Part shown: piece by piece, positions 1 to 5,297 of the stretch
How the letters are laid out: the number at the start of each line of letters is the position of its first letter
Position numbering within the stretch: position 1 is the stretch's first letter
Source of the DNA: Lysobacterales bacterium UBA5700
Lineage (GTDB): Bacteria; Pseudomonadota; Gammaproteobacteria; Xanthomonadales; Xanthomonadaceae
Direction of reading: 5' to 3'
Assembly (NCBI GenBank): GCA_002420085.1
Contig: DIHI01000058.1
Location: 188-6,679 of the forward strand
Length of the DNA: 6,492 bases
The notes under the pieces: generated by a model
Seen by the model: the letters and a program-made list of their open reading frames with translations, nothing else
Database searches by the model: none
Told to the model about the DNA's origin: nothing
Position numbers and translations under genes: made by a program

Positions 1-684
1 CTCGGTGCGCAGAATGCGCGGGCCGAGCCGAAGGCCGTGAAACCTGGCGGCGCGCAGTTGGGCCAGATCACGCTCGGAGAAACCACCCTCGGGGCCGACC
101 ACCAGGGCGATCGCCGTACCCGGCCCAGGCGTCGGCAGTAAATTGACCGTCTCGCTGCCGTCCGGGTCCAGGGTCAGGCCCAGGGTGGGGTGCGACAGCG
201 ATGCCAACCAATGACCGAGGGTGATTGGCTCGTGCAGGCTCGGTAGACGGACCCGACCACATTGTTGGCAGGCCGAGATCAGCACCCCGCGCCAGTGGTT
301 CAACCGCCGTTCGCTGCGTTCGCCATCCAGCCGGACTTCGGTACGCTCGGTGATGATCGGAACCAGTTCGGTCACGCCCAGTTCGGTCGCTTTCTGGAGT
401 ATCCAGTCCATCTTTTCCCCGCGCGCCAGCGCCTGCGCCAGAACCAGGCGCAAGGGCGACTCGCGCTCGACCTCGATCGCCTCGGTGACCGTCACCGATA
501 CCGATTTTCGGCCGAGATCGGACAGCCGGGCCGCATATTCGCGGCCATCGCCATTGAACAGCCGCAGGGTGTCGCCCACATCCAGCCGCAGCACCCGGCT
601 GACATGCTGAGCCGCTGACTCGGGAAGTGCGATCGTCTGGCCGATCGCCAGCGCAGCATCGACGTGGATGCGGATCAGCCGCAT
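1..684 (-). CDS. rsmE: 16S rRNA (uracil1498-N3)-methyltransferase RsmE, 3' end cut by window edge
   Basis: RsmE uses S-adenosylmethionine to methylate N3 of U1498 in helix 44 of 16S rRNA, acting in the cytoplasm on the 30S subunit. Read from ATG at 684-682, 228 codons are open to base 1 with no stop. Residues 1-72 fit the N-terminal PUA-like RNA-binding domain. The SPOUT methyltransferase domain follows, with GEKMDWILQKATELGV at 89-104, VGPEGGFSERD around 196-206 and LGPRILRTE at 220-228. The last two are the knot and cofactor-binding motifs of the family. Family members are about 240-245 residues long, so only about 15 residues are missing. A GAGG sequence about 10 bases upstream supports this start. 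The gene is divergent from gspG. It is a housekeeping gene with no functional link to secretion. No strong promoter is obvious upstream. Identification rests on recalled family motifs. Confidence 0.93.
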   Translation of the reverse strand, partial: MRLIRIHVDAALAIGQTIALPESAAQHVSRVLRLDVGDTLRLFNGDGREYAARLSDLGRKSVSVTVTEAIEVERESPLRLVLAQALARGEKMDWILQKATELGVTELVPIITERTEVRLDGERSERRLNHWRGVLISACQQCGRVRLPSLHEPITLGHWLASLSHPTLGLTLDPDGSETVNLLPTPGPGTAIALVVGPEGGFSERDLAQLRAARFHGLRLGPRILRTE

Positions 685-922
685 GCTGCTGCACCTCGCC
701 GGTGAGTCTCGGAGGGTTGGGGATATCGGACGATGCGACCCCCTGCATGGGCGCAGTGGCACGATCCACGGCTCGCCCCGCTGTCGTGCATGGACGGCTC
801 TGTTAGCATTTTCCCGACCCCATCACTGCGAAACCACCATGATCCCGACCTGGAGTGGTTCTGTCCACGCCCCTGCATGCCGAGCCAGCCGCAGCCCGAT
901 CGCTGCCGTTCGTGCCGCAGCC
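685..922. other. Divergent intergenic region between rsmE and gspG
   Basis: No convincing gene lies in these 238 bases. The reading frame of gspG stays open upstream through this stretch, with further ATG codons at 839 and 668, but the peptide it would encode looks like random GC-rich sequence and not a conserved N-terminus. The region should hold the promoters of both rsmE and the gspG-K operon. Only the rightward one gives a recognisable signal, at 781-809. Confidence 0.6.
781..809 (+). promoter_or_regulatory. Candidate sigma70-type extended -10 promoter for gspG-K
   Basis: TG-T-TAGCAT at 801-809 reads as an extended -10 element (TGn followed by a hexamer matching TATAAT at 3 to 4 positions). 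It sits in a locally AT-rich patch (TGTTAGCATTTT) within otherwise GC-rich DNA. The -35 position (about 781-787, CTGTCG or TGTCGT) is a weak match, which an extended -10 can tolerate. Transcription would start near 815, leaving an untranslated leader of about 108 bases before the chosen gspG start. It is the only such patch between the divergent genes. This is an inference from sequence only. Confidence 0.4.
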
Positions 923-1366
923 ATGCAGCCGACATCAATGGCGTCGGCGCCGCGCACGTCGAGATCGGGGTTCACCCTGATCGAAGTGCTGGTGGTCGTG
1001 GTCATTCTCGGCATCCTTGCTGCGGTGGTCGTGCCGCGCCTGATGGACCGGCCCGACGAAGCCCGTGCCGTGCGTGCCCGCCAGGACATCCAGGCGATCG
1101 TCACCGCGCTCAATCTTTACCGCCTCGACAACTTCAGTTATCCGAGCACCGACCAGGGTCTGGATGCTCTGGTCCAGGCGCCGCCCGGTGCCAGCAACTG
1201 GCGGGCGGGCGGCTATCTCGACCGGGTTCCGGTCGATCCCTGGGGCCGACCCTACCTGTACCTCAACCCCGGTCGCAACGGCGACATCGACGTCTGGAGC
1301 CAGGGCGCCGATGGCCGCAGTGGAGGTGAGGGCGCCAATGCCGATGTCGGCAACTGGGGTGAATGA
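923..1366 (+). CDS. gspG: Type II secretion system major pseudopilin GspG
   Basis: GspG is the main subunit of the periplasmic pseudopilus that drives folded exoproteins through the outer-membrane secretin. With the start at 923 the protein has 147 residues. A 16-residue leader ends in Gly16, prepilin peptidase would cut between Gly16 and Phe17, and the mature protein begins FTLIEVLVVVVILGILAAVV. Glu21 is the conserved +5 glutamate and the following stretch is the hydrophobic assembly helix. The 131-residue mature part has the family hallmarks: YPSTDQGLDAL, PVDPWGRPYLY and a C-terminal SQGADGRSGGEGANADVGNW, which in GspG carries the calcium-binding acidic residues. The start is uncertain. ATGs at 839 (44-residue leader), 923 (16) and 938 (11) are in frame and none has a good Shine-Dalgarno sequence; 923 and 938 give leader lengths closest to the family norm. 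The gene heads a five-gene operon and overlaps gspH by 29 bases. Confidence 0.95.
   Translation: MQPTSMASAPRTSRSGFTLIEVLVVVVILGILAAVVVPRLMDRPDEARAVRARQDIQAIVTALNLYRLDNFSYPSTDQGLDALVQAPPGASNWRAGGYLDRVPVDPWGRPYLYLNPGRNGDIDVWSQGADGRSGGEGANADVGNWGE
1322..1329 (+). promoter_or_regulatory. Near-perfect Shine-Dalgarno inside gspG that sets the gspH start
   Basis: GGAGGTGA at 1322-1329 matches eight consecutive bases of the canonical anti-16S complement (AAGGAGGTGA). It lies 8 bases before ATG 1338, ideal spacing. This favours ATG 1338 over ATG 1344 (14 bases away) and GTG 1359 as the start of gspH. It also codes for the conserved Gly-Gly-Glu-Gly segment of the GspG calcium-site region, so the same bases serve two purposes. 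Confidence 0.75.
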
Positions 1367-1922
1367 TCGGTTGCCGTCCGCATCCGAGCGATCGTTGCGG
1401 CGGTCGGACACCGGCTTGAGCCTGATCGAACTGCTGATCGCCCTGGCCATCGTCGGCGTGATGGTGGGTGCCGTGGTGATCGCATTTCCCGATCTCACCG
1501 GTCGAGGATTGGACACCAGTGCCGCCCGCCTGCATCGCCTGATCGAACTGGCCTGCGAGCGTGCCGAGCGCTCGGGCCGCGATTTCGGCATCGAGATCAG
1601 GCGCGACGGCCTGCGCTTCGGCCCGTTCATCGACGGACGCTGGCAGCCCGTGCCGGAGCATTCGAGCGAAGCCCTGAGACCGCGCCGCCTGCCCGAGGGA
1701 CAGCGGCTGGCCCTGCGGATCGATGGCATCGCGTTGAGTCTGGCCGAAGGGTCGGCCGATGGCGCCGATCCGACCCCGCAGATCGCCTGTCTGGCCACTG
1801 GCGAGCGCGCGCCGTTCGAGTTGCGGCTGTCCAGTGACACGGACAGCACCGAGCGACGGGCTTGGCGCATCCATGCCGACCCAGTCGGCCCGATTCGGCT
1901 TGAACCCACCGATGCGCCTTGA
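1338..1922 (+). CDS. gspH: Type II secretion system minor pseudopilin GspH
   Basis: GspH is a minor pseudopilin thought to link the GspI-J-K tip to the GspG shaft. With the ATG at 1338 it has 194 residues. The leader is 26 residues and ends DTG, with cleavage predicted between Gly26 and Leu27. The mature start LSLIELLIALAIVGVMVGAV has the +5 glutamate at Glu31. Leu at +1, where Phe is usual, is tolerated in the family. After a helical segment (LHRLIELACERAERSGRDFG) the rest is the expected beta-rich domain. It includes LRFGPFIDGRWQPV and a C-terminal part with the usual GspH layout: a Gly and Pro-Phe turn, then LRLSSD, WRIHADPVG and IRLE. It overlaps gspG by 29 bases and gspI by 11, so coupled translation is likely. 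GspH is the least conserved pseudopilin; the call rests on position and these motifs. Confidence 0.9.
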   Translation: MPMSATGVNDRLPSASERSLRRSDTGLSLIELLIALAIVGVMVGAVVIAFPDLTGRGLDTSAARLHRLIELACERAERSGRDFGIEIRRDGLRFGPFIDGRWQPVPEHSSEALRPRRLPEGQRLALRIDGIALSLAEGSADGADPTPQIACLATGERAPFELRLSSDTDSTERRAWRIHADPVGPIRLEPTDAP

Positions 1923-2286
1923 CCCGCACCCTACGCGCGCCGGCTTCAGCCTGCTCGAAACCCTGATCGCCCTGGCCGTCCTGGCCCTGGCGATGACCGC
2001 CCTGGTGCGCACTGCTGGCCTGGAAGCCCAGTCGCTGGCGCAGGCGCGTGAACACGCCCTGGCCCAGTGGGTTGCCGCCGACGTGATCGCCGAAGCCCGG
2101 CTGGAATCGACGCTGCCGGCCAGCGCTCTCCGTCAGGGTCACAGTGAGATGGGCGACCGCCGATTCCGCTGGACGCTCAGTATCGCCACCACCGATGCCG
2201 GCATCCGCCGGCTCGATGTCGCCGTATTTGCCGAACCGGCCCAGCAGCCGATCCTCATCCTGACCGGATTTGCCGGCACGCCATGA
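1912..2286 (+). CDS. gspI: Type II secretion system minor pseudopilin GspI
   Basis: GspI is the minor pseudopilin that forms the tip complex with GspJ and GspK and is thought to start pseudopilus assembly. The protein has 124 residues, normal for the family. The 11-residue leader is MRLDPHPTRAG; cleavage is expected between Gly11 and Phe12, followed by FSLLETLIALAVLALAMTAL with the +5 glutamate at Glu16. The rest follows the short GspI pattern: a long helix with AQSLAQAREHALAQWVAADV, then a small beta domain (RRFRWTLSIATT, IRRLDVAVFAEP). A longer frame opens upstream at 1759, but it lies within gspH and does not resemble a leader, so ATG 1912 was chosen. There is no strong ribosome-binding site, which fits coupling through the 11-base overlap with gspH. 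Its stop shares ATGA with the gspJ start. Confidence 0.92.
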   Translation: MRLDPHPTRAGFSLLETLIALAVLALAMTALVRTAGLEAQSLAQAREHALAQWVAADVIAEARLESTLPASALRQGHSEMGDRRFRWTLSIATTDAGIRRLDVAVFAEPAQQPILILTGFAGTP

Positions 2287-2906
2287 CCCGCACCGCCGGC
2301 TTCACCTTGCTCGAAGTGCTGGTCGCCACCGCGATCGTCGCCGTAGTCGCGGCCCTGGCCTGGGGTGGCCTGCAAAGTCTGGCGCGCGCCCAGCAGGTGC
2401 TGGTCGAGCGCCAGGCGGCTCTGGCCAGTCTGCAACGCGGCATCGGCCGCCTGGAACGCGACCTGCGGCAGGCGATCGATCGCCCGATCCGCGCCGAGGA
2501 CGGCGTTCGCCGACCGGCCTTGGTCGGTACGGGCGAGGGCGTCGAACTGACCCGGCTGGCGCTGTCCGGCGGCTGGCAGAGTCCCAGTCCGGCGATCGAG
2601 CGACTCGCCTGGCGCTGTCGCGACGATCGCCTGCAACGGCTGCGCTGGCCGGTGGCCGATCGCGACCGGGCCACCCCGATCACGGTCGAGGATGTCCTGA
2701 TCGGAGTAAGCGACTGTCGCTGGCGCTATCTGGGCGCGGCAGCCGTCCTCGACCAGTGGCCGGGACCGAGCACCGTGGTCGGCGGCCCCAGCGGTCTCGA
2801 TACCGGCGCCCTGCCGCGTGCGGTCGAACTGCGCTTCCAATTGGCAGGCGAGGGCCAGTTCCGGCGCCTGCTGGAACTCCCGGCCGATCCAAGGCCGACG
2901 CCATGA
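2283..2906 (+). CDS. gspJ: Type II secretion system minor pseudopilin GspJ
   Basis: GspJ is a tip-complex minor pseudopilin that binds GspI and GspK. It has 207 residues, within the family range. The leader is only six residues (MTRTAG). Cleavage before Phe7 would give FTLLEVLVATAIVAVVAALA, with the +5 glutamate at Glu11. The sequence then shows the typical GspJ helix with LQRGIGRLERDLRQAIDRPI (start near residue 56), where the RD-L-QA-x-R-x-I pattern is diagnostic. A beta-rich domain follows, with LTRLALSGGW and a C-terminal RAVELRFQLAGEGQFRRLLE. Both ends use ATGA overlaps, with gspI at 2283-2286 and with gspK at 2903-2906. Expression is therefore probably coupled through the operon. Confidence 0.93.
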   Translation: MTRTAGFTLLEVLVATAIVAVVAALAWGGLQSLARAQQVLVERQAALASLQRGIGRLERDLRQAIDRPIRAEDGVRRPALVGTGEGVELTRLALSGGWQSPSPAIERLAWRCRDDRLQRLRWPVADRDRATPITVEDVLIGVSDCRWRYLGAAAVLDQWPGPSTVVGGPSGLDTGALPRAVELRFQLAGEGQFRRLLELPADPRPTP

Positions 2907-3889
2907 ACCGTCGCATCCGCAGCCGCCGTTTCGGCCGAGACAGCCGGCCCGGCCGGCCTGGTCGGCCTGGTCGAGCACGCCAACGTGGCGTCGCCTTGCT
3001 GATCGCCCTGCTGGCGGTCGCCCTGGCCGTGCTTCTGGTGACCGCCCTGATCGACAGCGGCGATGCCAGCCGTGCCCGGCAGCGTGATCTGTGGCGTGCC
3101 GAACAGAGCTGGCAACTGACCATCGGCCTCGAACTGTGGATCGCCGAATTGCTGCGCATCGACCATCGCGCCAACCCCGGCATCGACAGTCTCGACGATG
3201 GCCTGACCCGGCCGCTGCCGGAGATCACCATCCCCGGCGCCCGCATCGGTGGCCGGCTGCGCGACCTGGGCGCCTGCTTCGACCTCAATCGGCTGGCGCC
3301 TGGCGGCCAGGCCGACCCGATCGCGATCGAAGGCTATGCCGCCCTGCTGCATGCCTTGCGTCTGGATCCGGCGATCGCCGATCGCACCCTCGACTGGCTC
3401 GATCTCGACGGGCAGGCCGGCACACGCGGTGCCGAGGATGCCGTCTACGCCGCCGCCATCCCACCCGGACGCACCGCCAATCGCGCCATGGCCCATCCCT
3501 CGGAACTGCGGCGCCTGTCTGGGATCGACGCCGGCACCTGGCAGGCCCTGGCACCGTTCGTCTGCACCTTGCCGGAACCCAGCCCGGTCAACCTCAATAC
3601 CGCCCCGCCGGAAGTCTGGCTGACCGTGCTGCCGACCCTCGACCTGGCCACCGCCCGCCGTCTCGCCCGTCGGCCCGGAAACGCCTTCGGCTCGCTCGAA
3701 GCCCTGCACGCCGCTCTGGCTCGCGAAAACCAACCCGCCCCCGACCCACGCCGCGCCAGCCTCGGCAGCCGGTATTTCCTCGCCGAAGCCCGCATCGAAG
3801 CCGACGGCATCGACTTCGCCTACACCAGCCTGATCGAACGCACTGGCGAACAGATCCGAGTCCACGCCCGCGCGCGTGGGCGCTGGTAG
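2903..3889 (+). CDS. gspK: Type II secretion system minor pseudopilin GspK
   Basis: GspK is the largest minor pseudopilin and caps the pseudopilus tip. The protein has 328 residues, normal for GspK. An Arg-rich 29-residue leader (12 Arg) precedes predicted cleavage between Gly29 and Val30. The mature helix begins VALLIALLAVALAVLLVTAL. The +5 residue is Ile34, not Glu; lack of that glutamate is characteristic of GspK and fits a subunit with nothing stacked above it. The periplasmic part has family motifs: GRLRDLGACFDLNRL (Cys125), ALRLDPAIADRTLDWLDLD, MAHPSELRRLSGI, FVCTLPEPSPVNLNTAPPEVW (Cys221; NLNTAPP at 230-236), and the C-terminal YFLAEARIE and IRVHARARGRW. The two cysteines could pair in the periplasm (inference). 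It is the last gene of the cluster; no gspL follows. Confidence 0.95.
   Translation: MNRRIRSRRFGRDSRPGRPGRPGRARQRGVALLIALLAVALAVLLVTALIDSGDASRARQRDLWRAEQSWQLTIGLELWIAELLRIDHRANPGIDSLDDGLTRPLPEITIPGARIGGRLRDLGACFDLNRLAPGGQADPIAIEGYAALLHALRLDPAIADRTLDWLDLDGQAGTRGAEDAVYAAAIPPGRTANRAMAHPSELRRLSGIDAGTWQALAPFVCTLPEPSPVNLNTAPPEVWLTVLPTLDLATARRLARRPGNAFGSLEALHAALARENQPAPDPRRASLGSRYFLAEARIEADGIDFAYTSLIERTGEQIRVHARARGRW
2945..2971 (+). repeat. Three tandem 9-bp units encoding Arg-Pro-Gly in the GspK leader
   Basis: Three consecutive in-frame 9-base units, CGGCCCGGC then CGGCCTGGT twice, encode Arg-Pro-Gly three times at residues 15-23 of the GspK leader. The last two units are identical and the first differs at two third-codon positions. 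The repeat is in the part removed by prepilin peptidase, so copy-number change would alter only leader length and charge. Confidence 0.85.
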
Positions 3890-3954
3890 CTGGGTAGACG
3901 ATCGGCCTGGCTTGGCAGTCGGCAACTCGAAACGGCATGACTCGGTGATCGCCC

Positions 3955-3982
3955 TTGCACTTTGTCGGTGTGCTGTTATGCT
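3955..3982 (+). promoter_or_regulatory. Candidate sigma70 promoter for the orphan gene at 4092
   Basis: TTGCAC (3955-3960), a 16-base spacer and TATGCT (3977-3982) form a plausible sigma70 promoter. The -10 is preceded by TG one base upstream (TG-T-TATGCT), making it an extended -10. Predicted transcription start is about 3988-3990, giving a leader of about 100 bases before ATG 4092. Its presence between gspK and the orphan gene suggests that the latter has its own transcript. Confidence 0.5.
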
Positions 3983-3995
3983 CGATTCCGTCGAG
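3981..3995. repeat. Inverted repeat CTCGA-N5-TCGAG overlapping the -10
   Basis: CTCGA at 3981-3985 is mirrored by TCGAG at 3991-3995 around a 5-base centre. It overlaps the end of the candidate -10 hexamer and the predicted start site, a position where a repressor would block transcription. The half-site recurs in the repeat at 4037-4056. Operator function is an inference; a 5-bp arm can arise by chance. Confidence 0.35.
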
Positions 3996-4036
3996 GCCAT
4001 GCTCAGGCTGTTCGTACTTCGGTGCAGTGTCACGGG

Positions 4037-4056
4037 ATCGAGTCGATGTGCTCGAT
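4037..4056. repeat. Inverted repeat ATCGAG-N8-CTCGAT in the leader of the orphan gene
   Basis: ATCGAG at 4037-4042 and CTCGAT at 4051-4056 are perfect 6-base inverted arms around an 8-base centre. The repeat sits in the predicted untranslated leader, about 36 bases before ATG 4092. It could be a second operator half-site pair, sharing CTCGA with the upstream repeat, or a small RNA hairpin. Confidence 0.4.
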
Positions 4057-4077
4057 GGCAGGCCCAGGAGCCGCTGG

Positions 4078-4084
4078 AAAGGAG
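4078..4084 (+). promoter_or_regulatory. Strong ribosome-binding site of the orphan gene
   Basis: AAAGGAG at 4078-4084 with a 7-base spacer to ATG 4092 is the best start signal in the window after that of gspH. It shows that this frame, and not the overlapping opposite-strand frame, is the translated one. Confidence 0.8.
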
Positions 4085-4091
4085 TTGATCC

Positions 4092-5237
4092 ATGCAAGCC
4101 GGACGGAAGGAAAGCGCACCTCCAGTGATGTCCTTGCAGGACTATGAATGGTGTTTCAGAGCGGCATTGTTGCGAATTTCGGCCTTGATCAACAGCGCAG
4201 CGAATGGTTTCGACCAGGCGTTCTTTCAGAAAACCGATCGAGCGATGTTCGATCAATTGCACGACCGCATTGCCGAATTCGTTCGGATGCATCAGGTCGG
4301 GTATGACGAGTACAACCTGAACGACGAGTACAACGCAGAGAATTTCTTCTATCCAAGCCTGCAACTGAACAAGGGCGCGCGTTCGTCGGTCACGGTCAAC
4401 TATCGATTGACCCAAACGTTTCTCGACTGGAGTCATCAACGACTGCGCTGGCCGATCGGCACCGACGAGGAGCTTGAACGTGCTCACTTCGAGAATGACG
4501 AAGTCTTCATCAGCGCCTGTGCCGTGAATTATCTGGTCAAGAATCTCTGGCACAACTATGTCCATGTCGCAGTCCAGGGGATCACCGAGGCCAATTACCG
4601 CAAGTTCCGTGGCGAAGCACGTTTTGACTCGGACTTCGAGGCTGACAACCTCGCCACCTTGCTGCTTTTGAAGAGCTATGGCCTGCCCGTGCTCGCGCGC
4701 GGCAGGCCGCCGAGCAAGCCGGCTCGGATCGATGCGCTGTTGCGGCGAAACGCCTGCAACCTGGTATTTCAGGAGCGCGCGCGGCACCGCCATCAGGATC
4801 GTGTCGGCATGAGCCGGCTTGAACGCTATCAGGACGCCGAGTGGCGTTTTTTCCGACGCATTTGCAATCGACTGTCCACGGCATTGGCGGCCGCTGGCTT
4901 GGCGGCGCGTTCGCTGCGTGTCTTCGCAGATGGTGAAATTCGCCAGGCTCGCGACGGCGAAGTGATTTTTCCAAAGCGCAATGTGATCGTCGAGATCAAC
5001 GCCCGCCGTTATTACACAGGGTTGCCGGTCTATGTGCCGAGGGAGGAGTGCGATGACATCGAGATGACCGAGTCGCGGCGCCGGTCGATCGATGGCTTCC
5101 GCAACCGCCGCATCGCGGACATCATCGCGGTCAGCCTGGCCAGCTATGCCGAGGATATCCGAGGCGATCGCAACCTGGCCGCTGACGCGGCTGATCAGCT
5201 CGATTCGCTCTGGCGGCGTCTGGCACTGTCGAATTGA
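4092..5237 (+). CDS. Unrecognised 381-residue soluble protein, own promoter, low-GC 5' half
   Basis: I do not recognise this protein. The start is well supported: AAAGGAG at 4078-4084 lies 7 bases before ATG 4092. It has no signal peptide, no membrane segment and no repeats, so it is probably cytoplasmic. It looks mainly helical, rich in aromatic, Asn and charged residues. An acidic aromatic stretch with YDEYNLNDEYN starts at residue 71. A helix with NLWHNYVHVAV at 151-161 places His154 and His158 one turn apart, followed by FDSDFEADN at 178-186; a metal or catalytic site is possible but unproven. An Arg-rich linker with RPPSKPARIDALLRRN follows near 205-220. The C-terminal third has FPKRNVIVEINARRYYTGLPVYVP, then a helical end (RIADIIAVSLASYAED). 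The first 250 bases are about 48% GC by hand count against about 70% in gspK, hinting at transfer. It is convergent with the permease gene. Two long opposite-strand frames here are shadows. Confidence 0.85.
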   Translation: MQAGRKESAPPVMSLQDYEWCFRAALLRISALINSAANGFDQAFFQKTDRAMFDQLHDRIAEFVRMHQVGYDEYNLNDEYNAENFFYPSLQLNKGARSSVTVNYRLTQTFLDWSHQRLRWPIGTDEELERAHFENDEVFISACAVNYLVKNLWHNYVHVAVQGITEANYRKFRGEARFDSDFEADNLATLLLLKSYGLPVLARGRPPSKPARIDALLRRNACNLVFQERARHRHQDRVGMSRLERYQDAEWRFFRRICNRLSTALAAAGLAARSLRVFADGEIRQARDGEVIFPKRNVIVEINARRYYTGLPVYVPREECDDIEMTESRRRSIDGFRNRRIADIIAVSLASYAEDIRGDRNLAADAADQLDSLWRRLALSN

Positions 5238-5251
5238 TCGGTCGTTTGCGG

Positions 5252-5274
5252 CGGTCCGGCAGCAATCCGGACCG
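5252..5274. terminator. Candidate bidirectional terminator hairpin between convergent genes
   Basis: CGGTCCGG (5252-5259) and CCGGACCG (5267-5274) form a perfect 8-bp GC-rich stem with a 7-base loop. It lies 15 bases after the stop of the orphan gene and 24 bases after the stop of the permease on the other strand, where a shared terminator is expected. Neither side has a run of T, so it does not meet the classic intrinsic-terminator pattern. It may pause polymerase or protect 3' ends. An alternative pairing of CGGTCG (5239-5244) with CGACCG (5273-5278) competes with it. Confidence 0.4.
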
Positions 5275-5297
5275 ACCGCGATCGTCGGTTCGATCGG

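Larger units (their letters stand above)
3890..4091. other. Intergenic region between gspK and the orphan gene
   Basis: These 202 bases contain no supported gene. Short frames here (for example ATG 3979, 36 codons) lack a ribosome-binding site and look random. The first part shows no T-rich terminator for the gsp operon; a 6-bp GC-rich inverted repeat lies just inside the gspK end at 3862-3879 without a T-run. The second part holds a promoter candidate (3955-3982), two inverted repeats (3981-3995 and 4037-4056) and the ribosome-binding site at 4078-4084. Confidence 0.6.

Noticed and set aside
68..769. Minus-strand 233-residue open frame overlapping rsmE
   Set aside because: It is out of frame with the clear RsmE sequence on the same strand and shows the Arg/Gly/Pro-rich composition of a high-GC shadow frame; it only partly covers the RsmE motifs' DNA.
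3862..3879. CCACGC-N6-GCGTGG inverted repeat at the end of gspK as terminator
   Set aside because: The stem is only 6 bp, it lies inside the coding sequence before the stop codon, and no T-run follows.
3979..4088. Possible 36-codon peptide upstream of the orphan gene (upstream ORF)
   Set aside because: Its ATG lies within the predicted -10 hexamer, so it would not be in the transcript, and it has no ribosome-binding site.
2726..4093. Minus-strand 455-residue open frame opposite gspK
   Set aside because: It lies opposite gspK, which has clear family motifs. Long antisense frames are common in GC-rich genes with strong third-position G/C, and this one has no start signal or recognisable domain.
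3594..4793. Minus-strand 399-residue open frame spanning the end of gspK and half of the orphan gene
   Set aside because: The plus-strand gene at 4092 has a strong Shine-Dalgarno and promoter candidate and a more natural protein composition. The antisense frame crosses two genes and an intergenic region and ends in Arg/Gly-rich noise.
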